DNA from: Platycnemis pennipes
Lineage: Eukaryota > Arthropoda > Insecta > Odonata > Platycnemididae
NCBI GenBank assembly: GCA_933228895.1
Contig: OW121855.1
Coordinates: 73,246,698 to 73,310,697, forward strand
Direction of reading: 5' to 3'
Length of the DNA stretch: 64,000 nucleotides
A model generated the notes under the pieces. It saw nothing but the letters and a program-made list of their open reading frames with translations. It was not told the origin of the DNA and searched no databases. The position numbers and the translations under genes are program-made. Positions 11,413 through 23,572 of the stretch are shown here, piece after piece. Positions within the stretch are counted from its first letter, which is position 1. The number at the start of each line of letters is the position of its first letter.

Positions 11413-13572
11413 CATTATGAATTACCTTAGCCTCACATGTGGAGTCGAAAAGCAAAACTAACCGTGCAATAGGTTTTTGAGGCGTGCGTACTCTACACCA
11501 CAATGAGGAGAAAGTAATTTTCTACTGGAATATGTTTAAAAGTTTACATCCCATGCTGATGTTACTGCAAAAATAAGAATATTTCATATGTGCAGTTTGC
11601 GAATATGATTTCGAACCCGACTTTGTAAGTGAAACCACAGTGAAAGGTTTGAATAGGGAAAAAGAGAAATGCTGTTGGACATCTCCTTATAAAGATTCAT
11701 TTTTGTCGCGCACTTGAAGTAATTGTGATCGAAATGGGGAGAAAACTCAGAACGCTGAATTCCATCTTGAAGCTTTATTTTTAACTATTTTAACTTTATT
11801 TAAACTAGGGACAAACCATCGTTGTTCACTCGTCTTTCTTCTTGCGTCATAAAGGATTAAAGCCCCTGACCTAACATCTTCTCACACTCCTTATAGAGGG
11901 TAGGTCATATTCCTGTAGAAGCTGGAAAAGAGCCTAATCCCTCCTCTTGCGCAATATCTTGTCTTGGTATCTGATTTTAGTTACGTAACTCCCGCTTTCA
12001 TTGATTTTACTGTGCATCTGCTAATTTTATTTGTAAAATAAGTACTATAGGTTCAGTATATTGTCAGACGAATGAAGTGCACCAGGGGATTTCTTCAATA
12101 AAACAGTCACGTGTCTAGTGGAAGATGAGTTTTTATTATTGTGATACATCCTACGTTTCCCGCGGAAACCGCAAAAGGCCTCTTTCTTCCGTATCTATTA
12201 CGCCTTTTTATTTTCTTCGTCCTTGTTTCAAAAGTCCGCTTAGTTGAAATGACGCAACAAATTCCACGGAGTACAGCATCACTTCTCATGTCTAGCTATA
12301 CATTAATTTAAAAACATGGTGTAAGGATTGGGCCCAGCGATAATATGCGACAGTTTTCGGTCTCTGTAGTATTTGAAATGCCTAGAGAGGTTTTATTTTT
12401 TCTTTTGTAGTTTGATTGCTTCTTTCAGTTTTGTCTTCGTGATTTAAACTAGATTGGGCTGAAAGTATTCATTGTCGATAATCTATTATTGAATTTTCTT
12501 ATCAATTATATTCTTGATGTAATGGATTTAAATTGCTGAATTTTCTTTTCCGTTCCACGATAGTCATTACCAAGGCTGTTAATATACCACACGTCTCGCG
12601 GCGGTTCGTAGGGCGCAATGTAGGACATGTTGATGTATTCTACCCCGTAGTTACCTTCCAAGTTGGGAAGAGCACATTGTTAGGTTACTTTCTTCACCAT
12701 CAGTGGGCGTTATCCTCTTCATGTCATTACGAGAAGTGTGACCGGAGGTTAAGAGCACTTTATTCATGTTAAGTAGATACGAAGTTTGAGTATTGCGCTT
12801 TGTGAGCGGACATCAATGTATATAGTCCCAGAGACTGACCCCGACAATGAGATAAGCTTGAATATAAATCCCATTTTTCGAAGTAAAAATATGAATGTGC
12901 TGCGTGAATTACTATTTTGGAATGAGAAATGTTCGCAACCATTCTGTCTCCGTACTTAACCTTTGATGTAGTGTTTCTGTTAAGTTTCCGTATTGACGCA
13001 GAATCATTGTTTCGTAACCGCGTGCTTTAGGATGAAAAACTAAAGTTTCTCGTGTTGCCGTGTGAGAGTTTCGGTGAAACTTGGGGATATTTGTGCCTAA
13101 GCGGAAATTTTTCGAAGGAGCAACCATACTATTGTTAGCGCTGGGCTCGTGAAATTTTTTGATCGATATGAATGTTAAGTTGCTCTTGAATTTTTTTTCC
13201 CACGGCGATAAGAAAAAATTTCTGTGCTATAAGACGATCTTATCGAGGCATAATATGTATCCTCAAGCACTGCGTCCCAGCACGCAAATGGCAGTCGCCG
13301 GCGACCGATTGCATGAGATAAATGTGACATTTCGTCGAGTATGGATTTATGTACTTGTTTCTTTTCCTCAGGAAAAGGTTAGACTTTAATGTAAGAAAAG
13401 TCACCTGAATTCAGATTTTAGTAATAAATTGCGACGTTATATATTTTCCGCGCTGCTGTGTTTTTAATGGAAACAAATCGTACGGAACTTTACTCGACTA
13501 TTTTTGAACTGAGTTCCGTGCAGAACTTTTGTGACCATTGAGTTACAACAGCTTAGCAGCAATTCATTTGTT
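11413..13572. other. Non-coding stretch, nothing recognised
   Basis: No supported gene or repeat. Confidence 0.5.
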
Positions 13573-14115
13573 GGGATGTGTGGTAATTGCAGCTCTGGCG
13601 TCACATTTTGAGGGTCCGAGGTGGAATCTCGGCTGTGCGAGGGTTTTCATTGTTATACTTATACTTGAACGAATATACTTAGTTAATTCCGCTATGAATT
13701 TTAATCGTACAACTCTGGTTTCAACCATAGTATTATCAGTAGGTACTATAAACTGGGGTTCTAAAACTTGCTTGGTTCTTATGAGACGCTATGTTTTGGA
13801 ACCCGAGTCGACCGATTAAAATTCAATGATAGAATTAAGTAAGTTTTTTCATTCGCCCCGTAATGGATAAATTCCACAGAATCAAGGCTGAAAACATTAG
13901 TTACACTTACGAGTAGTGTGCAGAGCACTTCAAGCTCAATACTCTATCCGTTGCGTCAAATTGCGGTCCTCTTGGCGCATTCTGTTCAGAGTAATGCTGC
14001 TACTTCAGGCTAATGCTGACGCCGGGGTTCTCTCCTCACTTATTTTTCTCCCTGTAAAATTCCCCGCTCTACCTACCATCTATCATGAATTGCGCAAATG
14101 ACCTTAGCTGTCGGT
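13573..14115 (+). repeat. SINE-1 copy interrupted by a small inverted-repeat element
   Basis: A decayed head (B-box region 'ggtccgaggtggaatctcgg') is followed by 'gttttcatt'. The SINE is then interrupted from about 13,677 to 13,844 and resumes with 'tttttcattcg', then the core: 'gtgtgcagagcacttcaagc', 'caatactctatccgttgcgt', 'gctaatgctgacgccggggt'. It ends 'gcgcaaatgaccttagctgt' 'cggt'. The interruption shows this SINE is older than the inserted element. Confidence 0.7.
13677..13844. mobile_element. MITE-like element, ~168 bp, with ~31-bp terminal inverted repeats
   Basis: The left end 'acttagttaattccgctatg' continuing 'aattttaatcg' is matched by the reverse complement of the right end, 'acttacttaattctatcatt' 'gaattttaatcg', with a few mismatches and a 1-base offset. 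There is no coding capacity. It lies inside a SINE-1 copy, which fixes its limits on both sides. The superfamily is unknown; no clean target duplication was resolved. Confidence 0.65.
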
Positions 14116-15121
14116 ACTGCAACAAAGTGTTTCTCTCTGATTGTAATCCCTGAATAGCTCATCATACTGTCGTCTCCTAATGGCACTGATTGCCCGGTGA
14201 TTGCGAAAAGTTCTTAATGCCCAGGGATTGAAGTAGTTAAGGTTATGTGCCGGTGCATCGTCCGATAGAAGCTTTTAATTGCCGGCCATCTAGTTGCTGG
14301 AGATTTCGAGACAGCTTGACCAGTAACGAGGGTGATTTCAACCGTATCGGCAATTAAGAGTCGTTAATAGCCGCCGCAGTGCTTCAGATCGCAAGGTCGA
14401 TTTGGACCTTGATGTGAATCTTCGAGAGGCCGTCCCTGCATTGTTGCAATTGCGCATTGTAGAGGCGTAATGCCTGTCCGTCCAATGCGTTTGTCTCTGC
14501 CGCTCTTCACTGTTTCCTTCATGTCAAAGCTCGGCTTTTACCACTTACTCTTTTATCGTCGCCACGCCAATGGGTTGCATTTATTTCGCGTGAACGCCAC
14601 ATCTGATGTTTCCTCGTGATGAGTTTTTTTCCTTCGTTTGCTCAGCGGTAAAATCAATGAATATTCACTAAGCTGAACGTTTTTTTTTGTGTTTTGTGTA
14701 GTGAAGCAAGAATGTGTAATGCATTCACGGGAATCACTTAGCACTTGCGAAGGTGCTCCTACCTTTGTCGTGGCGAATCAACGAGTTTTTCTTCCTCGAG
14801 TTGGAGACTATTGCAATGCGATTTCTGACCAATCAATCTCTACTAATGGACTCCTTGCATCCATTACGTCGTTCGCCTAAATATCTAAATGCCGATGCTG
14901 TTAAGCCTTTCTTTGAAGTCAATACAGCTTCGCTAATGGCGCGATTAATTTCATGATTAGTACATGTCAGCAGTTACGCGGCAAAATATTTTTTTTCATG
15001 CTCGGCTTGGGAGTATCGTGGCTAAAACATCATTGGCAATGATTCGCGAAGGAAGATTTAATAATAATTCGGGTTGGTATAATAATTTTGGTCCTAGATA
15101 TTAAATTGTTGTTTTTATTTT
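14116..15121. other. Non-coding stretch, nothing recognised
   Basis: Open frames around 14,553-14,956 overlap on both strands and show no domain. Confidence 0.5.
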
Positions 15122-15645
15122 GGGAGGCGAGTGACAAGTAAAATTCTTTGCGTCATTGGGGATTGGTGAGTATTTTTTAGAGGTAGGAATTTATAGGGAG
15201 TGGAGGAAGGGTGGAGCCAGACCCAACGTCAACATTGAGGAGATCTAACAATAAGCTAAAGACGCAAAGGGATCCACGGTTATACGTCCTATGTGACGGA
15301 CGGAGAATTGCACTCGCTAGAAAGTGCAACACTCCTTCTTTATTATACTTACTACTCTACTTACCATAATAAAGTGCAATACTTAAATATAAATAACGCA
15401 GAAATGAACACTCCATAAGATAAATTTAACTAAAGCTGCATTAAAATTGGTTCCCATCTTAGTGTAGATGTAGTTTTTCAAACTCGGTGTCCCGACTTTT
15501 TAACAGTAAGTAACCGCCAGTAAGTGCTCTCCGCATAGCCCGTAAGTACGGAGACTTCTCTGAAAATTCTGACACGCCCTGAACTCGAACCCGGGCCCTC
15601 TGAATGCTGAGCAAGTACTATAGCCACCACACCAACTTGATCCCC
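15122..15645 (-). repeat. SINE-1 copy with ~210-bp internal insertion
   Basis: The head at the right edge (ggggatcaagttggtgtggt) has a B box 'gggttcgagttc'. The body part near the head is separated from the core ('ccgtccgtcacataggacgt') and the 3' end by about 210 bp of AT-rich sequence (roughly 15,310-15,520). That sequence is absent from other copies and I did not identify it. Confidence 0.7.
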
Positions 15646-18600
15646 AGATGTTAAGATTTATGTTTATAATACATAGTCATTATGACTAGCACATTTTAGC
15701 TCGTTCATCGCCGAACAGCATCGAGATAATTGTAGCACGTTCAATGTCAAAAGTCGGCGATGATTTATTCACCACAATTAAGAGCGAACTCGCGTGCATA
15801 ATAATATCATAAGGTGCTTATAAAGTGGATGCTGTGGGTTATTCATCAAGGCGGTGCCCTATGATTGCTTATTGAGAGAGTTCATTTGAAATGCTCCCGT
15901 GTAAAAGACAAAAAAATATTACAAATATTAACTATTGTGAGTGGATGGGCGTGTATTATTTTTTAGGCCGTCGCGTCTCGAGCTGGCCCCGAATAAAATC
16001 ATCATCTGTCCCGTTCGCGGTAAATGGCCTGAGGGAGTGGGAGCACGTATTTACAACAACAGCAGCGGCAGCTAAACATATCGTGATGAATGGTTTGATC
16101 GAGAGAGTTTCAGGATGGGTTTAAAGGGTCATCATTCTCTGTTCAACTCATTTGTTCCCGATTGGCGCGTGCGAATTTTTTCTCCCTACTGTCATTCCTC
16201 TTACGAATCGATGTTACATTCTTCATTTCATTACAGTCATCTCCTTCTGTTGGATAATTGATTAAAATTCTGATCGTAACCATTTTATAAATACTTATAT
16301 GCAACCCTTGTGTATAGGCCATGAAAAGATATGTAGGGCATCCAAAGACTGCGTAATAGTTTGTGCTCAACTTTCGGTGGCGTGAGTAATAAGATTAGAG
16401 TTAACCTCGAATCGGGTTGGCTACAACGCTGGTTCTTATTCCGAGGGCAGTGGTTCCAAACCCGACAGTGGTGGGGGTATTTCAGATCCCAGCCACCACT
16501 TGCACCAACTAATCTCCTCCGTCTAAGGCTCTTCACCATACGTCGTTTGAGACTGAACCCCCAAGGTGGCTTTTATTAAGAGTACCCTAGTACGAATGTC
16601 TGGTTTCTCTTTTTCTTCTCATCTCCAAGAAATCATCCTGTTATGGCTCTAATGGCCTCAGTTATGGTCGTGAAAATTGCTTGAATGAATGCGTAGAAGT
16701 AGAAAAGGGGCTATTTTATGCTCAGTTGTCTGTACGTTTTGGAAATATTCCATGCAGTTCTTTACCATGTGCGTTGCATTTTTGAGTGCGCAGCTCTCCA
16801 TGCAACAGACTGCGCAGTGACAAGCCTCGCTTAAGACGGTATCTATGCATATGCTAGCGAACCTCCGTGATTTCGAAGTAATATCCATTTCTCAGGTGTT
16901 CCGTTCGTGAAAAATTGTCGGGTGGGGACCTAAGAACGGTACATGCTTGTTGAGGACCTCAATGTCGTGTGATTGTCGTTTTTGGTGACCCTTTTCTGCA
17001 TTTAGGACCCGTTAGGTGCGCAGCCCTTTGAAACGACGGCTATTCATCCCCCTTTGGCAAATTCACCGTCACGATTTTTCCTTCCATCTTTGTCCTTCAC
17101 TCCCGCACAACTCTGCCCTTTCAAAGATTCTCACGTTGCTTTCTCACCCGTGCCCAGTGTCACCACCTCCCCCGCCTCCTTTCTAGTTGCCTCGGGGAAA
17201 TGGTTTTGGGCGCGCCCTGACCCGCGTTTTTGCCAGGTACTTTGGCATGACCGAGCCTCCAAGCGAGTTAGTGAGTTTGGCGACAGTGGTTGTGCGTCGT
17301 TCTATTTCGTGTCCATCAGCTGTCCATATTTTTTTCCTTTTGTGTATCTTTTTGAAAATAACAATTTTATAACTTCATACGTAAAACACTGCTGTATAAT
17401 CTAGGATTAATTACTATTATTATACTACACTGTTTGCTAGTTAAAAATAATAGTCCTGATAAGCACACATAAGGTTTTTAGGTAGTTACCAACAGCTCAA
17501 TATTATGGAGTATAATACTAATATCCATTAGAAATCAGTCTTCTAAAAAAATAAAATATAATGCTTTACAGTAAATAAAAAATTTGAATAAATGTTGCAT
17601 TAAAATGATATAGCGTTTCTTCCCACATTATTAAGTAAACTAACATTTAGGTTATAATTTAATTTCCATTTCAATTCTCCCGCGCACATGTATCCATTAT
17701 AGTTTTCACATCCATCCATTTGTTGTGTACGAGGAGTGTTGTGTCTCGTATATATCAGTTGGCTTTCATTTTTGTAGCAGTAGTCGACTGTAATTCGAGC
17801 CATCATTAAGCGTATCAACAAGGTACTACAAACCACTTGGAAGGTTTGGGACGGAGTTAAATAATTAATTAATACGCACTCCTGTGTATAAATAATGAAT
17901 GATATGCAACTTAATTATAATTGAACGAGTAGTATAATGCGGGTCAGTCGCTTCAGAGTTCCCTTTTTGCACAGCATGCTGGGAGGTATATATAAGTAAA
18001 ATTACACTCATGCGTTTTACATTTAAAATTCGTGTAGGCATGCGGAATAGCCTTCATTCTACATGACCTCTCCTCTTCTCTTAACTTTGGTTTATCTTTT
18101 ATTAACTTCGGTTTAATTGACATTTGTCCCTAATTATATATTGAAAATGACAGCCGACAATTCTTTTTTCTTCTTTGTTTATTTACGTCTCCATGGAAGC
18201 GTTCTCGTTTCGCGAAGATATTTTTTAAATATTTTTCTTTCTACATAAGTTATGAACAATGTTTTTGTTAATACTTAAGCTGTGTGTGCTGTCAGAACAT
18301 ACTATCAACTCCTCGCCATATGCTTGGTATTAGTTGCGAAAAAGGTATGTTGATAACAGCAATAATATGTATTTAATAATGATATGTGCTAACTTGCATC
18401 TGCGGATAATTGTAAGATTTTTTCGAAATATAGAAAATAATATTGTTCAGTCTATTGCTCTGCCACGAAAAGCTCCCGAGTGGAAGACATTGAAGCGATG
18501 TATCCTGTCCCACTCAAGGCCGTGGTCTTCTGCTCTTTCCTATTTCCCCCTTCCCCTGAGCGGAATATCGCGCGCTTTTACATCCACTCCCCCAACCCCC

Positions 18601-19864
18601 CTCTGTCGTCTTGCCTTCCAGCAGTCTTGCTTATCTCCCCCTCCCTCCTAAAAATATTTCCTCGGAAAGCATTTCCGCCTTCTAGTGATATCGGGAGTTT
18701 CCCTCCCCCTCCCGCCGATACCCGTTTACTCTCTTCGCCCCCTCCTGGGGAGGTTGGAAGTTTTTCCTTTCCCGTCCTTCGCCTCCACCCCGACTGTCAA
18801 GGCTGGAAAATGCCGAAAAAATGCGGAAACAATTAAGCAGTACGCATGGCGCGTGCTTGGGCGCTGGTGATAATAGGTTCATTGCCCCGTAATGCATTTG
18901 CTCTTTCTCCCGGCCTCAGTAGTCGTGTTGCGAGTCACCCTCTTCATATTTCCCCGCTTTAATTCATGAACGATGTATGTGCCAGTCAACCAAGGAATTG
19001 CACTCGCTGGCGCTTTGCTGATCCAGTGTGATATATGCGGGCTTATGATTAATCGCAAGTAAGCAAATTATGAAATTAATTTTCCTTGTGGAGATGAATG
19101 GATTCATTATACTGAGTACCTACAATGTGTGTCTGTATCGTTGACTTCGAATAGTCGTCCGAGTGGGAAAAGTTCATGAAAGCGCATGTAAAACTAAAAG
19201 TGGACCAGAGAGCTAGACGTCTAATTGGAAATATGTATCCGAATGGACGGCAGGTTACAACTACGTACAGCATATGGAGAATCTATTTGGCTAGAATTGG
19301 GCGGTGAGTTCGACAGGTCTGTCCGTTGTCACTTTTTACTGTACAATGCAGAAGAATTGGTCAGAGAGGAATGGGAGGAACTTGCCTTGTGTGTGCAAAC
19401 TTCAATATGCCAGAGCAAGTTTAACGAACCGAAGCAAGTCTGTATAGTGTCATAATTTGTTTGCCAGGTACGTCAACTGTTCAGGTTATTTCGCAGCCGT
19501 TGGGACCCGTCGCACTTGTGGGCCATCTGGGTTGGATACAACCTGCTGAAAACGGCGACGAAAATGATGTATGTACCTCATTATGGCCAAACGGCTGAAA
19601 CCGGTAGTATCGACAATAAACTTGTGGAATTTTCTCTCTTTATTACTGCTGAAAACGCTTCCCGCCCTGAGTTTCTGCGGAGATATCATAAACACCTAGT
19701 CTTATATAGGTATATAAGACGAAGAATATGTGTCCTCAGCGTATTTATCTACAACCGTGTGAAAAGCCGCTAAAATCTTAACTTCTCTTTGTGCGTTGGT
19801 GGACTTGGTTTTTCTGGGATGGAATAAGGGAAACATACCGGGGATAAAGGATGGGTCCCCTGGT
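15646..19864. other. Long non-coding stretch
   Basis: No supported gene over 4.2 kb. There is a pyrimidine-rich, CpG-containing patch at about 18,480-18,850 and a very AT-rich patch at 17,300-18,450. At about 16,447 'cagtggttccaaacccga' looks like a hAT terminal sequence, but I found no matching second end. Confidence 0.5.
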
Positions 19865-19971
19865 CTTACATAAACTTAATCTTGGAGACAAACACGACAT
19901 CCGTACCCCATGCGCGGGATTGGTACCCACGTCCCGCGTGTTACCAACCTGACTACCGCAGTCAGCTGAGG
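19865..19971 (-). repeat. SINE-3 copy, split by the hAT-like element
   Basis: On minus, the tRNA-like head reads 'ctgactgcggtagtcaggtt' and has a B-box-like 'gggtaccaatcccgc'. It is followed by 'catggggtacggatgtcgtg' 'tttgtctcc'. The head starts within the target of the foldback element at 19,972. The remaining head bases (ggtacc...) lie after 22,455, so the transposon cut this SINE. Confidence 0.6.
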
Positions 19972-20078
19972 TAGGCCTGGGCGATATAACGATATATCGT
20001 AAAATATCGCGATATTTTAATATATCGCGAATCCGATATTGAGTTTTCAAAATTGACGATATATCGTTGCTCGATAAA

Positions 20079-20352
20079 TATCGTCTTATCGTGTCCCGAT
20101 ATTTTATCGGGGCGCGATAATTTATCGGGGCCCGATATTTTATCGGGGCACGATAATTTATCGGGGCCCGATATTTTATCGGAGCACGATAATTTATCGG
20201 GGCCCGATATTTTATCGGGGTACGATAAGATATCGGGGCACGATAATATATCGGGGCACGATAAATATCATGATATCGCGTCCCGATAAAATATCACGAT
20301 ATCGCGCCCCGATAAAATATCACGATATCGCGCCCCGATAAAATATCACGAC
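20079..20352. repeat. Left-arm 18-bp tandem array
   Basis: There are about 15 units of an 18-bp repeat, consensus near TCGGGGCCCGATATTTTA, with alternating variants (GGGGCACGATAATT, GGGGCGCGATAATT). Each unit contains the self-complementary cores CGATAT/ATATCG. The array is the inverse of the right-arm array. Confidence 0.85.
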
Positions 20353-20715
20353 ATATGATGACGATAAATATCACGATAAAATATCGTGATATCGGAAAAA
20401 GCCGTTGAGTTGGCCTTCGCAAGTACCTACGTTTGAAAACTTACTGTTCTGCTATCTGCTAATGCAAATTCTCAGCAGTTCTCTCTCGCTCTCTCTTTCA
20501 AATCCAGTGGTCTGATAGTTTATAGGTGACATCATGTTCAAAATTTGAAAGGAACTGAAAACAACTGTTTGCTAATTAGTGTATGTATTGTCCGCTGATC
20601 TAAATATATGGAAACAAACTCAGCAAACAAACCATTCTACTTGCTAGAATAATGTGATCTTACTTTAGATGATTACCAAAAGTAACTTTCAGTAACATGC
20701 ATTGTACTGATTGCT

Positions 20716-20889
20716 TTACACGTAGTACCTAATGCCCAAATATATTGCATGCCTAAATATATTATTGTCCATTTGATCTACATCGCCAATGCTGACGTCA
20801 CCACCCGCTTTCAGCTGCCGGTCATTAAGACGATCAAGGTCATTACATTCCGAAGTGAATTCCTCATAGTCACCCTGTTTCATTTCCAT
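20716..20889 (-). CDS. Short open frame inside the foldback element, unknown (57 aa)
   Basis: An ATG at 20889-20887 opens a 57-residue frame starting MEMKQGDYEEFTSECNDLDR and ending at TAA 20718-20716. It is acidic at first and lies mostly in the single-copy centre, running into the left inverted arm. It does not look like compositional noise, but no domain is recognised. It could be a leftover first or internal exon of a transposase captured with the element, or chance. Confidence 0.2.
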   Translation of the reverse strand: MEMKQGDYEEFTSECNDLDRLNDRQLKAGGDVSIGDVDQMDNNIFRHAIYLGIRYYV

Positions 20890-22027
20890 CTTCCGGAGGA
20901 TTTATGAAAATATTGATTTCATTCCTTGCGTATTTTAATCCAAATCTTATTTCTCGGGAAGGATTTCAGTAGAAGTCAGCAGTTTGAGACTAAATTAGGT
21001 AAATACATTAGTTTCATCAGCTCACGAAAAAAAGTTCTTTCTCTTTAGGAAATAACATATACATTTCGTCTGCGTATGGCTGCCTGCAGGTCTGAATTGC
21101 CGTGGGCGACCGCCCGCAGATAGTGTGCAGTCGAAATGATCAATGTGAGATGTGATGATGATCTGCACCCAATGTGAGTCTGGCTCGCCATCGACATTGT
21201 GCCTGTGTGCGGCTGGCCTGCGTTTAGTTTGCGGGCGCATGTCTGCGACACGGCCGACTTTTGCATGAGCTGCGATCGAAATCAATATGCTGTGCGTCTC
21301 TCTGTCGTTTAAAATTCGCCTGCACAAACAATGTGGCTAGTCTGATCACCAACCTGTTCCGGTCAGGCTGCTATGAAACAAGTCGCACACAGTTGGTTCG
21401 GGCCATACGGGACAGACATCACGTACCAGTTCTGTTTGCGTCGTATTCCGTAAATACCGTTGATCAACTGTGAAACCTCACCGACGCTCGGTGAAAGGGT
21501 AATTTCTGTTAAATTAATTGGACTGATTGTAATTTTTACCGAAAAAATGATTAAATATATTTGGGCATTACTACGTGTAAAGCAATCAGAACAATGCATG
21601 TTACTGAAGGTTACTTTTGGTAATCATCTAAAGTAAGATCACATTATTCTAGCAAGCCGAATAGTTTGATTCGATATCTTTAGATGAACGGACAATACAT
21701 ACACTAATTTACAAACAGCTGTTTACAGTTCCTTCCAAAATTAGAGCATGACGTCACCCATAAATTATCAGACCGCTTAAATTGAAAGAGAGAGTGAGAG
21801 AGAACTGTTGAGAATTTGAATTAGCAGATAGTAGAATAGTAAGTTTTCAAACGTACTTGCTCCAGCTGAAGCGAAGGCCAACCCAACGGCTTTTTCCGAC
21901 ACGATTAACCAGCGCAATATCACGATAGTTTATCGGGCGCGATTACGCGATATTTGAACGAGCGCCATATCACAATCTTTTATCGTGATATTTAATCGGG
22001 ACGCGATATCATGATATTTTATTGCGA

Positions 22028-22346
22028 TATTTATCGTGCCCCGATATCTTATCGTGCCCCGATATCTTATCGTGCCCCGATATCTTATCGTGCCCCGATA
22101 TCTTATCGTGCCCCGATTTCTTACGTGCCCCGATAAAATATCGTGTCCCGATAAATTATCGTGCCCCGATAATTTATCGTGCCCCGATAATTTATCGTGC
22201 CCCGATAAAATATCGTGCCCCGATAAAATATCGTGCCCCGATAATTTATCGTGCCCCGATAAATTATCGTGCCCCGATAAATTATCGTGCCCCGATAAAA
22301 TATCGTGCCCCGATATATTATCGTGCCCCGATAAAATATCGTGGCG
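22028..22346. repeat. Right-arm 18-bp tandem array
   Basis: About 17 near-perfect units of TCGTGCCCCGATAAAATA, with ATCTTA, AATTTA, AAATTA and ATATTA variants in the last six positions. It is the reverse complement of the left-arm units. Open frames here encode only a repetitive Pro-Asp-Ile-Leu-Ser-Cys string because 18 is a multiple of 3; they are not genes. Confidence 0.9.
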
Positions 22347-22463
22347 ATAATTTATCGATATTTATCGTCACGATATAATTTATCGTTATCGCCACCTTAC
22401 GATATGCTAAAATTATCGTATCCCGATATTGAATTATCAATATCGCCCAGGCCTAAGCTGAGG

Positions 22464-23281
22464 TACCACCAAGGATGTTAGAATGTATGTACTGGAAGCG
22501 GCGTCGCGCGTGTTTTGAGAAGCGAGGTTGGCAATCTTAGTAGGCCCGGACATACGGGCTTGCTACTTGCGATACTCACGGATGTTGTTTTTGCACGCCT
22601 TAAAACTGTGGTCTTCACTAGAGGCCATATGAAACTCAAGTGTTTTGTGCCGAAAGGTGGGGCCTAATCTTCCCAAGTATCCCCATTCTGGCTTCATTGT
22701 CACCCCAAGGGTCGCATGTGTGCCTGCGGTACATCCTAGCCTACTTGAATACCACAGTCAAATGCATAGTTCGTTGTTCCGTGCACCACCTCGCTGTTCT
22801 GCAACCCTTATCTCGTTCTCATCATCCCACTCATATTCGGATAAGTAAGTGTTTTATCTGAATGCGTCAACTCCCAGACGGAAACGAAGGCGCGGGGCCA
22901 AAGCTAGTATTTTTTTCTCTCCCAACGAGAGAGTTTTCTTCACCGAGCTTCCGTTTATTTTTCGCCCGCCAAGGACGAATCCGAAATATCCTTTTTTTTT
23001 CTTTCCCTTTCTCTCTCTCCCGGCCTCCCCCGTCATTCATACGCGCTCGTTATCAACAGGTAGTCGCTACGACGATCCTAGTGAAAGGGCAGAGAGCGGG
23101 AGAGGGGGGAAAAGGCCTCGCCTTCGCTCCGTTTGTACGTTTTCGTGTGAGGAGGGACGCTCGTAGGAGAGAGAAGAACCCATGAATGGAGTAACGTTTA
23201 ATGGTTCCGTGCGCCGAGCTGGGGCTGGAATAGGTCACGGGTCGATGTACGATTGAGTGATCGGCCTCATTACCGAGGAGA
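22464..23281. other. Non-coding stretch, CpG-containing
   Basis: At 22,650-22,745 the sequence (cccattctggcttcattgtc, 'gtacatcctagcctacttg') resembles 47,780-47,850, suggesting a dispersed repeat shared by the two places. From 22,870 to 23,180 it is GC-richer and pyrimidine-rich, with overlapping spurious frames on both strands. Confidence 0.5.
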
Positions 23282-23572
23282 GAATCGTGTTGGTGCGTTT
23301 TCTTTAGTATTGGCCTCCGATTACGAGGTCCCAGGTTCAAATCCCGGCTGTGAGAGGAACTTTTCAGCTTATTCCTGTCCATACTATAGTGCCGTGTGGA
23401 GTACACATCAAGTTCAATATTCCGTCCGTCGGATAGGACGTAAAATGGTGGACCCATGGTGCTTTTCGTTTACGGACGCTAAGGCCAACGCCAGTTTTCT
23501 CTTCACCTTTTCTGCTTTCCCTAAATTCCTACCCTTGCCTAATTACTTACCAATTTCTTCATAGCGCAAACT
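23282..23572 (+). repeat. SINE-1 copy, near full length
   Basis: The head has a clear B box 'aggttcaaatccc', followed by 'ggctgtgagaggaacttttc', the core 'caatattccgtccgtcggat' and 'aggacgtaaaatgg', then 'gctaaggccaacgccag'. It ends near 'catagcgcaaact'. Confidence 0.8.

Larger units (their letters stand above)
19972..22455. mobile_element. Non-autonomous hAT-like foldback transposon, 2,484 bp
   Basis: The ends TAGGCCTGGGCGATAT (19972-19987) and ATATCGCCCAGGCCTA (22440-22455) are perfect 16-bp inverted repeats. They are flanked by an exact 8-bp direct repeat, AGCTGAGG (19964-19971 and 22456-22463). An 8-bp duplication and TAG...CTA ends fit the hAT superfamily. Inside, two long inverted arms (about 780 bp left to ~20,755; about 900 bp right from ~21,554) each hold an outer 18-bp tandem array and an inner 350-bp unique-sequence segment. 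An ~800-bp single-copy centre separates the arms. No transposase is recognisable, so movement would need enzyme supplied in trans. The arms differ at many positions, so the copy is not brand new. Confidence 0.88.

Noticed and set aside
16447..16500. hAT-like terminal sequence 'cagtggttccaaaccc'
   Set aside because: No matching inverted end or target duplication was found nearby.
20053..20289. 78-codon frame with GPDILSGHDN-like repeats
   Set aside because: Same artefact in the opposite arm of the foldback element.
20079..22346. Regularly spaced repeats resembling a CRISPR array
   Set aside because: The units are contiguous 18-bp repeats with no unique spacers, within an animal transposon.
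22022..22378. 118- and 104-codon open frames with a CPDILS-type repeat
   Set aside because: They are translations of an 18-bp tandem array in the arm of a transposon; a period divisible by three keeps any frame open.
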